Part shown: positions 13,756 through 26,537 of the stretch, piece after piece
Numbering within the stretch: position 1 is the first letter of the stretch
Layout: every line of letters starts with the position of its first letter
NCBI GenBank assembly: GCA_944470555.2
Contig: OX104129.1
Coordinates: 43,991,998-44,055,997 of the forward strand
Source of the DNA: Heterobilharzia americana
Taxonomy: Eukaryota; Platyhelminthes; Trematoda; Strigeidida; Schistosomatidae
Reading direction: 5' to 3'
Length of the DNA: 64,000 bases
Program-made: the position numbers and the translations under genes
Notes under the pieces: model-generated
The model's database searches: none
Seen by the model: only the letters and a program-made list of their open reading frames with translations
Told to the model about the DNA's origin: nothing

Positions 13756-16700
13756 CTGCACGCTATAATTCCCTATATCCTCCGTTGAAATATACTTTTA
13801 TGCATATTTCGTTTGTACTTTCGTTTCCTTGCGCAAATTAAGAGGGTTGGTGTACGTGAGTGGATAGCTATGAATGATATTGTGCGCGTATACCAAGGGC
13901 AGGAGTACTTGCCAGGAGTCACTGAAACGTAAACGGGCATCTAGGTAACACTTATTCCTCGGGTTGTTTACCTTAGTATGCATGGTATATTTTATTTTGA
14001 CAGATGGCGCAGAAGTCACTGACTCCCACTAGTATTACTTAGCGGGCCGGAACTGACTTTAGTAGAAGGAAACATCAGCCCAAATGAAGTCACTTCATGC
14101 ACAGCTTTTGGTTGCGCAGATTAGATTCATTGCACTCACAGACTGCGAATGGTGTGATTACTATGTCCTGTATTGAGAAGACATGAAGTTGGGACTGATG
14201 TCGTAAGGGGGAATATTTATTCCTTTAAGGGGAGGAACCAGTGTAAAAACAATGAAGGATGTCTGTTCTGAGAAATGCAGTAAATTATGGCGGCGAAAAA
14301 AGTACACTAACTGCATTGGGGGGTTGTTGAACTTATGTGAACGTTCGCTAGCCATACATCCAAAGATAGAAGGTGCCTTACTTCATGTCGCCGGAAGGCT
14401 AGTAAGCTACACGAATCTTCCGGCTTCATCACTGTTTCACAACGACCCAACAGCAGAGACTGTCATAAATGGTCGTATATTTATCATGCGTAAATGAAAA
14501 ACATGGTTTCTGTAAGACTTTCATGTGAACAGCGTCACCAATGCAAACGTTCAGTGACTTTGTCTGACGTGCATCATCAATGGACTCCGTTGGGTTCAAG
14601 TAAACCGGAAAGCCGTTTTTGGCTAAATATAAGCTCATATGAAAATCCTAAGAGGGATGAAAGGAAGCAAATTTAAAACTCTCTTTGGTTCCTCCATTTT
14701 GCAGTCCTCAAAATTTCATAACACTTAGATAATTTGATTCACACACCATTCCAAATTCCTTAATAATTCATCGGTGACGCACTCTGAAACACGTTTCGCT
14801 CTTTCTGTACCGTCGACCTGCTTAAAAACGGAGCACTGCGTCATTAACAAACAGCCTATCAAAGGATATATCCATATTCGTTTCGTTTTCTTCATGGCTC
14901 GATTTACTGTTGATTACAACGTGACTTGAGGTGTGAACCGCAGTCACAATTCTTTTTTGCCGTAATTTTAAACCACGATTACTTCAATCTGATTTGCGAG
15001 CATCAATTGTTGAAAACAGATGTTGAATGCCTACCTGGTTATGTTATCCGGATCTCCTTGATTGTCAGAACTATGATGAAGCCCTTTTTCCATCGGTAGC
15101 CAAACTCTGCACCGATCCCTGTCCAGCGTGGGACTTAACTGGCATCCGCATTTGGGACGCAAACCATGGCAACCTCTCATACACTTAACGCCCTTGAAGC
15201 GGCCAAACAAACTTTATTCTCATTAGCTTAAACAGTCAGTTGTTAATCCTGGTCACTTTCCAACGTTTCCCAGTATATTGATTCTGCTGTATCCGCTCAA
15301 TTTTCTAGTCATCGTGACCATGACACTACACTCTACAAATATGGTTTAGGACCCCCTTCTTCACCCAGATTTGAGTGAAATATTTCCTCAATGTTTTCCA
15401 GCCTAGCACATCGCTTTTCATTCGTGCAATGCATTAACCATTTCAAATCACCAGTGCATTACTGGCATCGAAATTCAGGTGCTTTAACTGTATAGACAGA
15501 TCTGTAAACTGGCATGTGTTTGTATTTACAAGGATAAACTATCATAACCCTTAGTAGTATTCATAAATAAACCCCCCTTTCTCACCGAAGGTGCACGTAA
15601 ATAAACCTCATAAAACGCAATCAGCTGATTAGCGGCGTTTCAAAAAGCTTAAAAATGGGCAAAAAGTGCCTTCAGAAAACGGAAGCTATGCATTTTTCAC
15701 CCTGGATGCCATGGTCAACGCAAGCTGGGGATAACTTTTGGCCACACCCCTTAGAAGAGAATTGATGTTATTTTCAGTTCTACCGCCGTCCATCCTTCTC
15801 AAGATCCGAGCATGAGCTGGTAAGTGGCAGGAAATACGTGCTCCGCTCATCTAACTAAAGACAAATGGAGTTGATGGTTCAGATACTTCAGGTGGAATGA
15901 ATGAAGTCAATGAACATGTGCACCGGAAACACTTTTCACATGAGTTATATAGGATCGGGGGATTTTATACGTGCATGAAAAACATATCTTTGAGTGTAAA
16001 ATAGCTTCTGCTTTTGTGTTTTAATTATGGTGTAGTGGAGAAGTTGATGAACGGAAGGTGCAGCATACGTTTAGTCAACGTAAGATAGGGCAGTTGCCAC
16101 TTCTGATGATATTAATTTAGCTTTGCATAGGCCGATGGCTACTCAAGATGCCCCGAAACTATCACTTCCATGTAGGTAGTACATTGGAGCACTTACGACT
16201 TAATTTAATTCAGCTGAGCAGCTCATCAGCTGCCACAGTTTATTAGCTTAAAAAGCTCAACATTGTCCTACAGAGACAGTCGACTGCAATAAAGTAGGAT
16301 TAAAGCTGCTTTTCGGAAGTGCTACATCTGTTGCCTGATTTTGGCTAGCACTCCAGTGGGAGTTGTGAACCTTAGTGGTGCTGTGATTACATTGAATTGG
16401 AAATCAGCACTTTACGACCAGTATAGCGTGTTTGCGTTCGTAACCGACTGCAGTTTCCTGACAAATTACCATTAGTTACTTCATAGTGGTTCCTCATTTT
16501 CTAGCTGCCCGTCTGAAAAGCCGGATGTTATTCCCTGAAAAATGAATATCATTTACCTGTCTACGAAGTAAAGGACATAACCGTCGCGTTATTCGACAAT
16601 CTATGGGGAGGAATCTAATGAAAACTCGACCATAGCTACGCACGCAATTTTACACGATAGGATGAGGCAGAGTAACTGCATTAGAAACCATTTTAATCGG

Positions 16701-17858
16701 GCGCCGGAAGTGATTGATAACCGGGTATTTGTTTATCTGATCAATATCAAGGATGTACAGTATCAGCGATCCAACACTTTTACCATATGTATGGAAAATT
16801 TCGCCATCCACGTCATAAAAGATGGGGATAACTTAAAATTATGTAAACCAAGTCTCAAACTTTAGGGTTTTCTGGTATGCGCGCAGACAACTGGATGTTT
16901 TAAACGTAACCCAGTGGATAGTACTGGCTCCCTGCCACCCAGCTAATACACAAAATGAAATGGAAACCAGAAAGCCGGTCGAGCACGTTTAACCACTGAA
17001 GCGAGACCACGAAATTTTAGTTTCAGTACTCCTGAACTTTGAATTGGGTACATTAATCACCTTTACTATTTGGGCTTCTAATAGGAATCAGAATATTCGT
17101 GCGACGCCTAGGTACTTATGCACTTCTAAGTGAATAATCTTTGCATTTTCCAGAAAGGGTAATCTTTTAAAGCTTATTTTAGATACTCACTGCTGGAACA
17201 GTCGAATGGACACAATTGTATTGTTTTGGTGATTGAAATTATCAGATACTTGATTTTGCATCCTATTATTTACACGATGAGTGTATATTAGTTACTTTTC
17301 AGATTTTGGAATACTAGTGAGACTGGTGAAACCAAATAAGGGAAGTGATTTGCATCAACAAAATACTTCATACTCGTGACTAATATGAGGTTTTTAACCC
17401 TATCAGTTTTTCGCAAACTCTTGAAATATAATCATGAATAAGTTACAGAGAGGCGGCAGTCGGACTGTAGTGCTCATTTCACGTCAGTTGTTTGAATGCA
17501 CCAACACTGGTTTCTTACGGTACTCTTATGTTGTTGTTGGCCAATTAGGACGATGTTAGAGTCTAGGGCGCGAGCGCCATATTGTTCACGGGATTTCCTG
17601 GTCTTGTCTACTTCGTTGCTGTAATTATCTCACTTAAATGCGGCTTCTGCATTGTGTAGGTGGTAGTTTATGGAAGTATATGAATGCCTCTGATCACTTA
17701 TTTACTCTTCTTACCCCAATCATAACTAGATTTATTAATGCAACATGTTACAGAATTGTCTTTTCCCGTGTTCATGTTAACCAATTCATTTTGCATAGCC
17801 ATTGACCAGCAATTGACGCCGTTGCAGTAAAGTCCTATATTTTGTTTCTGTTTTTCAG
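13756..17858. other. Non-coding sequence immediately upstream of the first CBP exon
   Basis: No coding exon was recognised. The last bases (about 17841-17858) form a pyrimidine-rich splice acceptor ending in 'tttttcag'. So at least part of this region should be intron, with an unidentified 5' exon further upstream, perhaps non-coding or created by spliced-leader trans-splicing. That is inferred from the acceptor only. Confidence 0.4.
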
Positions 17859-19081
17859 CATTCACTTCATGGCTCAAGAGACTCAGCAGAATGAACTTCG
17901 TGGATCTATTAGCTTACGAAATCCTCAATTACAACACCCGAACGCACTAGCAATCGTTAATAACTATTCCTCGTCTAGCGAAATTCATACTTTACATCAG
18001 ATATCTAGTTCGTCTACTAAACTGCCTACAGCGACGTCAATTTGTTCACTATCCAATAACAACCAGCCTGTTCAGTATATAGGACCGGAGGCCAGAACTG
18101 TGTGTGTTCCTGCTTGTGGTTCGCATTCATCCTATACCCACCCAGTTGCGCATCGCGCATCTCCAAATTCGAATGTCGGATATAACCCTGGATCTATGAC
18201 TCATGCTCATTGCAGCACTTCAACTGGTCAGCCGGATATGCTTGAGACATTGCTGTCCAGGAATGTATATAATGCACAAATACATAACCAAAATCATTCT
18301 CCACGTCTTCTCGGTCCGTCGATAGTCGTGACTAACGTGCCAAATCAAAATCCAAATATGAGTGGCCCAGGAAATATTCGCAACACTGCTCCGGCTTCAA
18401 GTGGTCATCCAATGGGTCAAACCTATACACCCACGACGAGCGCCCCATCTGTTGTTGCTACGGATCCTGAAAAACGTCAGCTTATTCAACAACAGTTAAT
18501 ACTCTTGCTTCACGCTCGGCGTTGCCAGCGCCAGGAAGATGAAAGTAATGGAAGAATAAGTCAGTGTACGACACCTCATTGCAACACCATGCGAGGAGTA
18601 CTGCAGCATATGACTTCTTGTACACAAGGTAAAACTGTCAAACGCCACACTGTGCTTCCTCTCGTCAGATCATATCACACTGGAAAAACTGTAACAATCG
18701 GGAATGCCCAGTATGTGAACCTTTAAAACAAAATCAACATTATCAGCGCAGTCAGATGATACGTCCACCGCAGAATTCATCTCAAGTTCATACGTTGCCG
18801 AGTCGTGTTCCCGAGGTAAATGGTGTTGACTCAAGTCCTCATTCCTGCTCTTCACAGCAATTACCTAGTCAGAATTTCCGTGTCACTTCCATCGGAAGTA
18901 TTCCTGTTAATGCATCTGTTATTCGAGCACCTGGTGCAGTCATCCCAAGCACTCAGATTTCAGAAACAGTTACTCTAAATGGTGTCAGCACTCACACAAC
19001 CGCAAACTGTACTCCCGTGGAGCAGAGTGATTGGCGTAAAGGTGTGGATATATCTCAGCGCAATCACGTTGTTCGAAGAAT
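17859..19081 (+). CDS. CBP: CBP exon: N-terminus, NR box, TAZ1 and first part of KIX (frameshifted)
   Basis: The exon follows the acceptor 'tttttcag' (17851-17858); the first in-frame ATG is 17869 ([10 protein letters not shown]). A Ser/Asn/His-rich leader carries LETLL (18241-18255), a nuclear-receptor LxxLL box as expected before TAZ1 in CBP. TAZ1 starts at '[20 protein letters not shown]' (18463 on), with zinc-ligand His/Cys residues in 'CTTPHCNTM' and 'LQHMTSC'. At the AAAA run 18631-18634 the frame breaks. The original frame ends at TAA 18724-18726, whereas the next frame reads '[19 protein letters not shown]' and 'ECPVCEPL', clearly the rest of TAZ1, and continues to '[17 protein letters not shown]', the first KIX helix. 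One extra base in the A-run would join them. The donor GTGAGT starts at 19082, splitting an Ile codon in KIX. Confidence 0.9.
18631..18634 (+). other. CBP: One-base frameshift site within TAZ1
   Basis: Codon phase changes here from 17869-type to 18633-type. Both flanking halves are highly TAZ1-like, and there is no room for an intron between 'GK' and 'CQTPHC'. The simplest reading is a missing A in a short homopolymer. If real, it would stop translation at 18724 and leave only the N-terminus plus half of TAZ1. Conservation of everything downstream favours a sequencing or assembly error, or a rare allele. Confidence 0.85.
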
Positions 19082-22009
19082 GTGAGTGCTGTATTAATGT
19101 GTATCATTTGATTTGTTCAAACTTCGCTTACTGCGTACACCTTGAAATTTTTTCAGCTCGAGGAATTTTGTACCATTGTGCGTACACCTTAATGTCCATA
19201 TACTTTGGTTCACTCACTACATAGGAAACTTGTGATCTCCCAGATACAAGAAGTTATAGAATTAGCAAACTTAATGCCACAATTCCTTTCTCAGGCATTT
19301 AGTTTCATTTTCGTCTAGTGACTAGTGTAAGTAAAATTCTTAAAGAGAAGTAACGTGTGATCAATAAACTAGTTCTGAGTTGTAGAGAAAGAACAGATAA
19401 GTGATGTCATTTGTGAGATAAGATGGCGATAATGCGAACTGAGGGTAATCAAGTGAAAGTCACTGAACCTGTCATCCGTAATTTAACTTTTAAATCATTT
19501 CTGTGCAGGTGCATATGTACTAGGTTATGAGCTGCATTTAGTGCGAGGGCTTAACATCATAGCCGGTTACCCACACTGAAGTAGGTACAGTGGGGTATGA
19601 ACTCAAGACCCGATACTTCGAGGTTGAGTGTCACGGCCAGTGATTCGCAGTTGCGCAAGTTGTGGCTAGTAAGAAACGCCGTTCTAATTACTTGATGCTA
19701 AGTGTATTATAGTACTCTAGTTTACACGAAATTTCGATCCATACAAATGTGAGAACGTTGAGAATTGCATGTCGTACTGGTAAGTGACAGCTTTTGGTCC
19801 CATTTTGCATTTCCTTGTGGGCGTAAGTCCACGTGGCACTAATTACTTACTCTTGGTTGATATTCATCTGTTTCATACTAACTGACAGATTTTGGGGTTT
19901 TACCGTTGGGACATTATGCGCAAATGCGTAAAATCTCGTCATAACATCTGTAGACTCTCGATGAGAGTGGTAAGTTATTAATCAAGGAAAGCTTTATTCT
20001 AATAGAAACGAAATGCAAGGCGGTGTTCAGATTTAAAAGAGAGATGAGCATCCCCGCCTCATAGTTTGTAGTCCTCGAGACAGCCAAATTAGTCAATATT
20101 ATCTTAAAATGCTTGTAGTGTCGCAAGTGTTAAACTTTGTTCGATCGCTTGTCATTTGCTTTAACGTCTCTTTTCCCCTTAAGGCTATCTACAACTGTTG
20201 TATTATTTTCCCTCGTCATGTGCCTTGATACTAAGTATGGTAAGTTAAACTTGCTCAGGTATGCTAGGTTGCATGCTGATGGCTAGCTGGTGTCTATGTG
20301 ATTGAACTGTAGTGGCACTCGAGAGCGTTTAGCCGCTGACTTTTAGGGCTTTCATTCAGGAAGTCACCGCTTATCTTACGTAGTTCGGATCAAGTGGTTC
20401 CAGGTTGAATAGGGTAAAAGATTAATGATTTCTGTTCCAAAAGTGATGCTGGAAGGGATGGAGACCGCTTTCTGTGGTTTCAGTAGTATATTTCGGCGAG
20501 TCGTTTGGTTTATCAGCTTTACTGGAAAGATGATAACACCTATCAGCGCAAAAATCAGTAAGGTTTGTCTATTCTGCTATGAACTGTTTTGACATGAGGC
20601 TACTTTCCAAATATGTAGCGAAAGTGCAGTGTATGAGCAGCTGATTGTCATTTACCTCAATGAACAAACCACAGCTACTGAATATAAATCTCACTTAAAA
20701 ACAGACGATAGCTATCGCTGCAGTACCGTTGTGTGGCATTTAAGGAACCAGCATATCATGTGTGCTTTTTTGCGTGAAAGCTTCAAAATAAAGTTTTAGG
20801 GATTAGTTAATTGACTCTGAAAATAGCGGTAGTTACCAACAACATGCACGCAGAAATTCCCACACAGAAATAAGATATTACTCAACAACAAATCTCCAGC
20901 GTAGGTCGCAGGAATCTTTCAGCATGGCACCTTACGTCAGTACATCATACCAACGCAAGATGAAGAAATGGTACAGCCGACCTACGGCGTTCTGGTTGGT
21001 TCTGAGCTATATGAACTACGGTTTCCAATCGATTTCCAGTGTCACATCCACACTGGCCTGGAAGTCATTCCCATTTGTTCCTTAGAATAGTAGTCAGACT
21101 GGATTGGTGTCACGTTTAAGTCTTGCCACTCTCAATTTCCGATCACTGGCTCTACGTCCACTAAAATTGCGGTTGAGCGAGATGGTAGGTGGTGGTTCAA
21201 CGTCCGTAGCACGCCTCACCGGTGACAACGGACAAGTTAGAGGGAGTTAATCAAGCCTTTTTTTTATTCACACCATTTCAGTAGGTTTAATCCGACTTTC
21301 AAAGTAAGTGAAGTATGCGATGAGTCCAATAACTTCACTTCCTGCTGGAGTTCACAACAAAAGCTTCATGATTTTTGATCCAATAGAGACAAGTTTCGAT
21401 GACAAGCAGCTTCGTGGCTACTTCCACGTATGCAAAGCCAGTTAGTGGATAGCTTTTGCTCCCTTTACCAACCAGTTTGGCTCCATCTTCTGTGTCTTGA
21501 AATTGTTACGCTTTGTAAGGCGTTTTTTAGGGTTTTTTTGCTAGATTTGTTTATTAAGGGTTACATATAGTCAGATTGCCGGTAATCTTACATACCCTTT
21601 CACTTTTTAGGAATTAATATGCTCCCAGGATAGCACCTGGTTCACTTGGATTATGCAAACGATTTGTGTCAATCGAAGATGCTAACAAAACTCAGTTTCT
21701 TGAACTCATTGTGCAGAAATAATATATTTACCATGCTTTTCGCACATTAAGTGTGAGATAAGGCTTCACGACTGGTCTGCACCAATTCGTATTTTAGAGA
21801 CGGACTTGAGCAGTGTTATGTGTCGATCACGTCACTTCGAGGATTTCTTTCCAACATAATCTTGGCTCGAAAAGGGGTGTTTGGCATTTAATGGCGTCAG
21901 CATGATACCCGACACGTCAAACGACGACTGCACTGTGCAGCAGTCCACTCTGTCCTACTGCACAGCTTATACATGGTCGTTGCAAGTAAATATAAAGAGT
22001 GTACAGGTC

Positions 22010-22703
22010 TATGTCGCATCTTGCATCTGGTGTGAGCCATGTTGAGAAAGGCTAGTCGGTCAGAGGCTATAAAACTTCATCGACTAAGGTGACTTAAACA
22101 TGAGTTGCGCCTACCGAGCTACCGCCCGCTTCATCTCGCGATGATAACCGAAGTAGAAATTGGATAGTGAATTCACTCAGCAATCCTATGCACCTACGTG
22201 CAGTGAGCAATGGACCACACCTATTGTGCAATACCTAGTGATACTATGTAGCTATCAAAACCTTGGTAGGCAGTGCTGGGTTTGGACTTATTACCCATCG
22301 GTTAAAAATGCAGTGCCTAGACCATTGAGTTGCAGCTGCTAGGGGATAGGATGGGAGGAAACCTAAGGGGTGGATAAAACAGGATTTCGCATCAATTCAT
22401 AGTGTCTTTGACTTTTAGTCTCAGCCTTGAGAGGTTTAGATTATCTGTTCTGGGTCCTCGAGATGGTAGTAATTAACGGTTGGAAAGGCTTGATGTTGTA
22501 GCTGAAAATCGATCACAATGACATGTATGGATGTATGCATTCTCTGTCATCTTTAAAGTGCTGGCTATTCTCGTTAACCATCGATTTATTTTCTCAACTG
22601 TCATACGCTTGTTGACCTCGGTGTCATGTTTTTCTGACCATTTGTTGCTTGTGTGGCGTGGCAACTTGAATTGATGTACTTTTGTGTCGGATTCTACGTT
22701 GAT
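22010..22703 (+). mobile_element. 5'-truncated RTE (SR2-like) fragment in the CBP intron
   Basis: The fragment is in the same orientation as the gene. Translation near 22070-22110 gives 'KLHRLR', matching the 'HRLRWLGHVLRM' segment at the C-terminus of RTE/SR2 reverse transcriptases. Near 22450-22500, 'LEMVVINGWKGLML' followed by 'NRSQWH' territory corresponds to the last residues of that ORF. The ~265 bp 3' tail, ending 'ttctacgttgat' (22703), is almost identical to 36590-36855. The middle (22160-22370) looks rearranged. Stops throughout mark it as dead. Confidence 0.7.
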
Positions 22704-23679
22704 ACCTATGCATGTCAGTAATCAGAAACTTCTAAGTATCTGCTTAAATGTTAGTCAGGTATTTCGCACTTACGTAACCGTTACCCTAGGACATTTATCA
22801 AGATGCTGTCCAAATGTGGAAACTATATCAAAGGTCACTAGTCCCATGGGAGCAGTGATGGGGAAACCTCAGGGTAATTTTTTCGAACTTTGTACCTCAA
22901 TATTGATTGATTTACGTTGTGTGGTCTGGATCTCTATGCGTGAAAAATGACATGCTTGACAAATATGAATGTAACAAACGGGGTAGGGTATTTGTAATGC
23001 TTATTGTTTAGAGCACATCTTTGCACTATTACACCAAATCTTTGGAGTCTGCCAAAGAAGAATGACGAACAATGAGAACTAATTCAATGGTACCTCCACC
23101 GATGATCTCCAACGTGATTTTTGATTTAGGTGTTTGTAGTTTAACGGATGATAAGGAATTGTATTCATTTGCTTCTCTGTTCTTCCCTTCATGACAGCGA
23201 TTTCACATAAGCCTGCGAAGTCATTTTAGTCCCATCGAAAGGCTAAACTCTAGACAACTAGATACTAATTTAATACAAATAATTTTTATTTCGCCTATAT
23301 CTAGCAGCAAATTAACATTGAATACTTTTAACTACGTTAAAATTTGAGCACTTGTTGGGTCTAGCACTGAATAATGCATCATGTTGAGTTTGTCCTGGAC
23401 AGTATGGTTCCAGTAAAACAGCTGTACTCTGAAAGCCAAAGAACTTCATTTACCAGTAAATTACTTTAATTTAAAGAAGCATACAGGCTAATTCAGCTGA
23501 GCTAGTTATAACCCTACTGGGTTGGTTTGTCACTGCAGTGTTTGCGAAAGTTGGAAATTCCGGTTGAGAATCCTATTTCAACAACCGTTGTCGGTATCCA
23601 ACTCTACAAATCTAGGTGGCTCATCATAAATTCGAACCGTAAAGTACAGATGATTAGACTAAGGTACTTTTATTGCTCA

Positions 23680-23940
23680 TCGCCTATCCGGGACTCGTAG
23701 CGTTGAAGGTCAGAACCCTCGCTGCAAAACGGTTACGCGGATTCGATGATGCGTATTCGTCATTTATGAGAATCGCAGTACTTTTTTTGTTTCTTTTCGA
23801 ACAATGTATTGCGTGTTGAATACTTATCATTCCCATTGGTTTCCTGTAATGTTGCTGAGAAGTGTGACACCTTGAGTTGACCTTTGTGTTAAGTTCTACC
23901 TTTGTTTGATGCAGTGTGGGATTCACTTCTCACGTTGTTC
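23680..23940 (+). mobile_element. Possible solitary RTE 3' tail
   Basis: The stretch 'gagaagtgtgacaccttgag' (about 23858-23877) and 'gttaagttctacctttg' resembles the RTE 3' tail at 54570-54635 ('gtgaagtgtggcatcctgag', then 'gcgaggttctacgttgac'). Upstream bases are too decayed to place. It may be a 5'-truncated insertion of the same family. Confidence 0.4.
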
Positions 23941-25177
23941 CATCCTCCAAGAATTAGATGCTCTGGCTTTTAAAACTCATAAAAATCAGTCTGTTTAATA
24001 GTGAGGATTAGTATGCGGCTTAAATATTTTATAAACATTCGTAGTAGGGGGTTCGTGGATATTTGAAATGTATTCCGCGATTTCAAGCCGGAAAATAATA
24101 TGTAGTCTGCAACCCGTAGAGTAGTTAACTGTGAACTGAATGTATATATTTTGGTCTATAAGTTACCTGTAGTGTCGTAGAGCGCGCACAACTGGTGTTC
24201 AGCTTTCATCATTCGTATTATCGACATAATAATCAGAATACCACGGTTTTTAGTTCAGCGGATTTCCGTGCTTGTTCTTTCTGAACAGCTGGAAAAAGTG
24301 ACTTGTTAGTTCAACATATAAAATTACTGGTATGAGCACACCAGTTTAATAAGATTCAATGCACATTATAAGACTTGGTTGAGAAATCTTAATATTAGAT
24401 ACTTCAGTAAATAATGGGTTAGGCATCACGACAAGTAGTCAACGTTGAAGTTAGGTGGCTGAAAATATTTTCATGTACCTTTCAGTTGTCTGTCACAAGG
24501 ACCAGACGTGACGGGAGATAAAAACAGAAGTAACAGGAAAGTTTGTAATTGCCTGTTAGTTCTCTTCATGCTGTGTTGAGTCTCGGAGACTGTTCTCACC
24601 AGTGAGCTTGCATCCTCATATTTGTCAGATAATGTCTCTGAGGGTATTGCTTATGGTAAAGATCAGATTGAAGATAAGAGCGAAATAGAAGCATTGTTTG
24701 CTTTTTTCAGCTGACTGGTGACCGCAGACTTGTTGACCATCTTTTCGGAATAAATCGCACCATGAGAGTCATGAAAATTGGGCAACCCTCCGATATCTCA
24801 TTTTTATACTTAACATGTAGCATCATTTTAACAATAAATTGGTCTAAACAAATTTTCAGAGTAGCCTAGTGTTTAACATCCCTCAGGGATTCTGTAAACC
24901 TAAAGTTCAATGTATTAGTTTTTTCCTAGCTGTTCAGTAGTCTAGACAATTCACTTCTAACCAGTGGGTCGCAAGTTCTCCGTAAATAGATATTGGCAAG
25001 GAGTGCCATGGACTGTTGTACCATAGGAGTGGTTCATAACCCAGTTCATTAGCGCGCACATGGTTGACCAGGTTTTCTTAGTTCCTTTTTTTACCTAGTA
25101 TCTAGCAGATGATACTTGTTTCTGGAAGTTTTCATTGAGTAAACTCCACCGGTGTATTCATGTTTTTCTGCTTACAG

Positions 25178-26309
25178 CGTACGGTTTATATTCCCATTTC
25201 CGGATCCGGCTGCTTACTCAGACCCAAGGATGCGTAATTTGATTGAATATGCGCGTAAGGTCGAACGCGAAATGTATGTAACCGCTACAGACATCGATCA
25301 TTATTTCCATTTGCTTGCTCAGAAGTGTTACAAAATACATCGCGAGCTAGAAGAAAAACGAAGAAGTCGTCAGCTTGTGGTGGATAATTCAGTAGGAGGT
25401 TCTCAGTCTGCTGTGACTTCATCTTCTACTAACTCTTCACAACTCAACCAGAGTTTATCCACTTTGTCTAGTCAATTAGCCTCTCCCTCCAGCTTAGTTT
25501 CTTCAACAGCGGGTTCATGTTCAGCAAACAAAATTCCTAGCTCTAATATTACCAATGGTAGTTACAATGCTTCATCAGCTGAAAGTTACGAAATGAACTC
25601 ATTTACGGCTCAGGATTCGAGCAACTCAGAAACTGATATGTCGAGATTCGAGCACTATCTGCAAAATGCATGCAATCGTCATCGTTTAAAATCAGATTCA
25701 ACTACTGCAGGGTCCTCAGAATCACCTGCTGTATTGACTTCAGTGACTACCTTAAAGACTACTACACCACAACCATCTGTCAAAACAACAATAGATGACA
25801 TCAAAGTTACCGGAACTCCTGTTTTGGCCACATCCGGAGATTGCATATCCGATAGGAGCAAAACTGTCAAACCCGAAGTTAAAGCCGAAGATGCACCATC
25901 TAACGAAGTATCAGTCAGTAATGATTCGTTTTCTGTTGACAGTACGTCAACCCTTAATTCAAGCAATGTCCAACTAACCTCGAACATGTTGCCCGTAAAA
26001 CCAGATGAAAGCAAGTGGAAAAAATGGTCTCGTGAAGAGCTGTTACGCCACTTCTTACAACTGCATGAAGAAATTTACAACGATAAGTATGCAGAACCTT
26101 TTCGTGCCCCAGTTGATCCAGTAATGCTTCACATACCGGATTATTTTCAGGTTATTAAAGAGCCTATGGACCTGACTACCATCCGAAATAATCTGGAGGA
26201 TGGTAAATATGCAGATCCTTGGCAGGTTGTTGATCACTTCCGGCTGATGTTTAATAATGCTTGGTTGTACAATAAGAAGACCTCCAAAGTGTATAAAATG
26301 TGTACCAAG
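25178..26309 (+). CDS. CBP: CBP exon: rest of KIX and bromodomain
   Basis: The exon opens with the remaining KIX helices ('FIFPFPDPAAYSDPRMRNL', then 'YARKVEREMY', 'DHYFHLLAQKCYKIHREL', 'EEKRRSR'). KIX binds activators such as phospho-CREB and Myb-type proteins. A ~200-residue Ser/Thr-rich linker follows (about 25375-25990), typical of the disordered region between KIX and bromodomain. The bromodomain begins at 'KKWSREELLRHFLQLHEEIY' (26007 on). It includes 'FRAPVDPVMLHIPDYF', 'IKEPMDLTTIRNNL' and 'LMFNNAWLYNKKTSKVYKMC', with the acetyl-lysine-anchoring Asn at 26271-26273 preserved. The exon ends AAG|GTATGT; the bromodomain's last helix is in the next exon. Confidence 0.95.
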
Positions 26310-26347
26310 GTATGTCAAAGTAATTTCACTTATGTTTTCCACTGTAG
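26310..26347 (+). other. CBP: 38 bp micro-intron
   Basis: GTATGT to CTGTAG. Removing it joins 'KMCTK' to 'LAELFQ' exactly as in other CBP proteins; read through, the frame hits a stop at 26349. Confidence 0.9.
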
Positions 26348-26505
26348 CTAGCAGAACTTTTTCAAAGTCGAATAGACCAAGTAATGCAAGCAATGGGTTT
26401 TTGCTGTGGTCAGGATTATGAATATCAGCCGCAAGGTTTGTACTGTTCCTCACCGAACTTGTGTACAATAAGCCGAGATGCAACCTATTTTGTCTATATA
26501 AACAA
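26348..26505 (+). CDS. CBP: CBP exon: bromodomain end and RING region start
   Basis: It encodes 'LAELFQSRIDQVMQAMGFCC', the last bromodomain helix and start of the cysteine-rich region between bromodomain and HAT. 'YEYQPQGLYCSSPNLCTISR' follows. In the family this RING-like segment regulates HAT activity by restricting substrate access. Exon length 158 nt, phase 2 at the 3' end. Splice donor GTAAGT at 26506. Confidence 0.92.
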
Positions 26506-26537
26506 GTAAGTTCTTTATTCCTTTCTTATGTGTTTAG
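26506..26537 (+). other. CBP: 32 bp micro-intron
   Basis: GTAAGT to GTTTAG. Splicing gives 'INNDKQIGLVC', keeping frame from the RING start into 'CEKCF'. This is among the shortest spliceosomal introns I would accept, and fits the known schistosome habit of very small introns. Confidence 0.85.

Larger units (their letters stand above)
19082..25177 (+). other. CBP: 6.1 kb intron within the KIX domain
   Basis: It is bounded by GTGAGT (19082) and 'tttttctgcttacag' (ending 25177). Joining the exons gives 'VRRIVRFIFPFPDP', which matches the uninterrupted KIX sequence of animal CBP. Apart from RTE relics at about 22010-22703 and possibly 23680-23940, I see no nested gene or RNA. Short frames inside it have no domain. 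Confidence 0.9.

Noticed and set aside
17842..17868. Using the TTG at 17842 as the CBP start
   Set aside because: It lies within the pyrimidine tract of the splice acceptor; the ATG at 17869 is inside the exon.
18670..18855. Minus-strand open frame over CBP TAZ1
   Set aside because: Antisense shadow of a strongly conserved exon.
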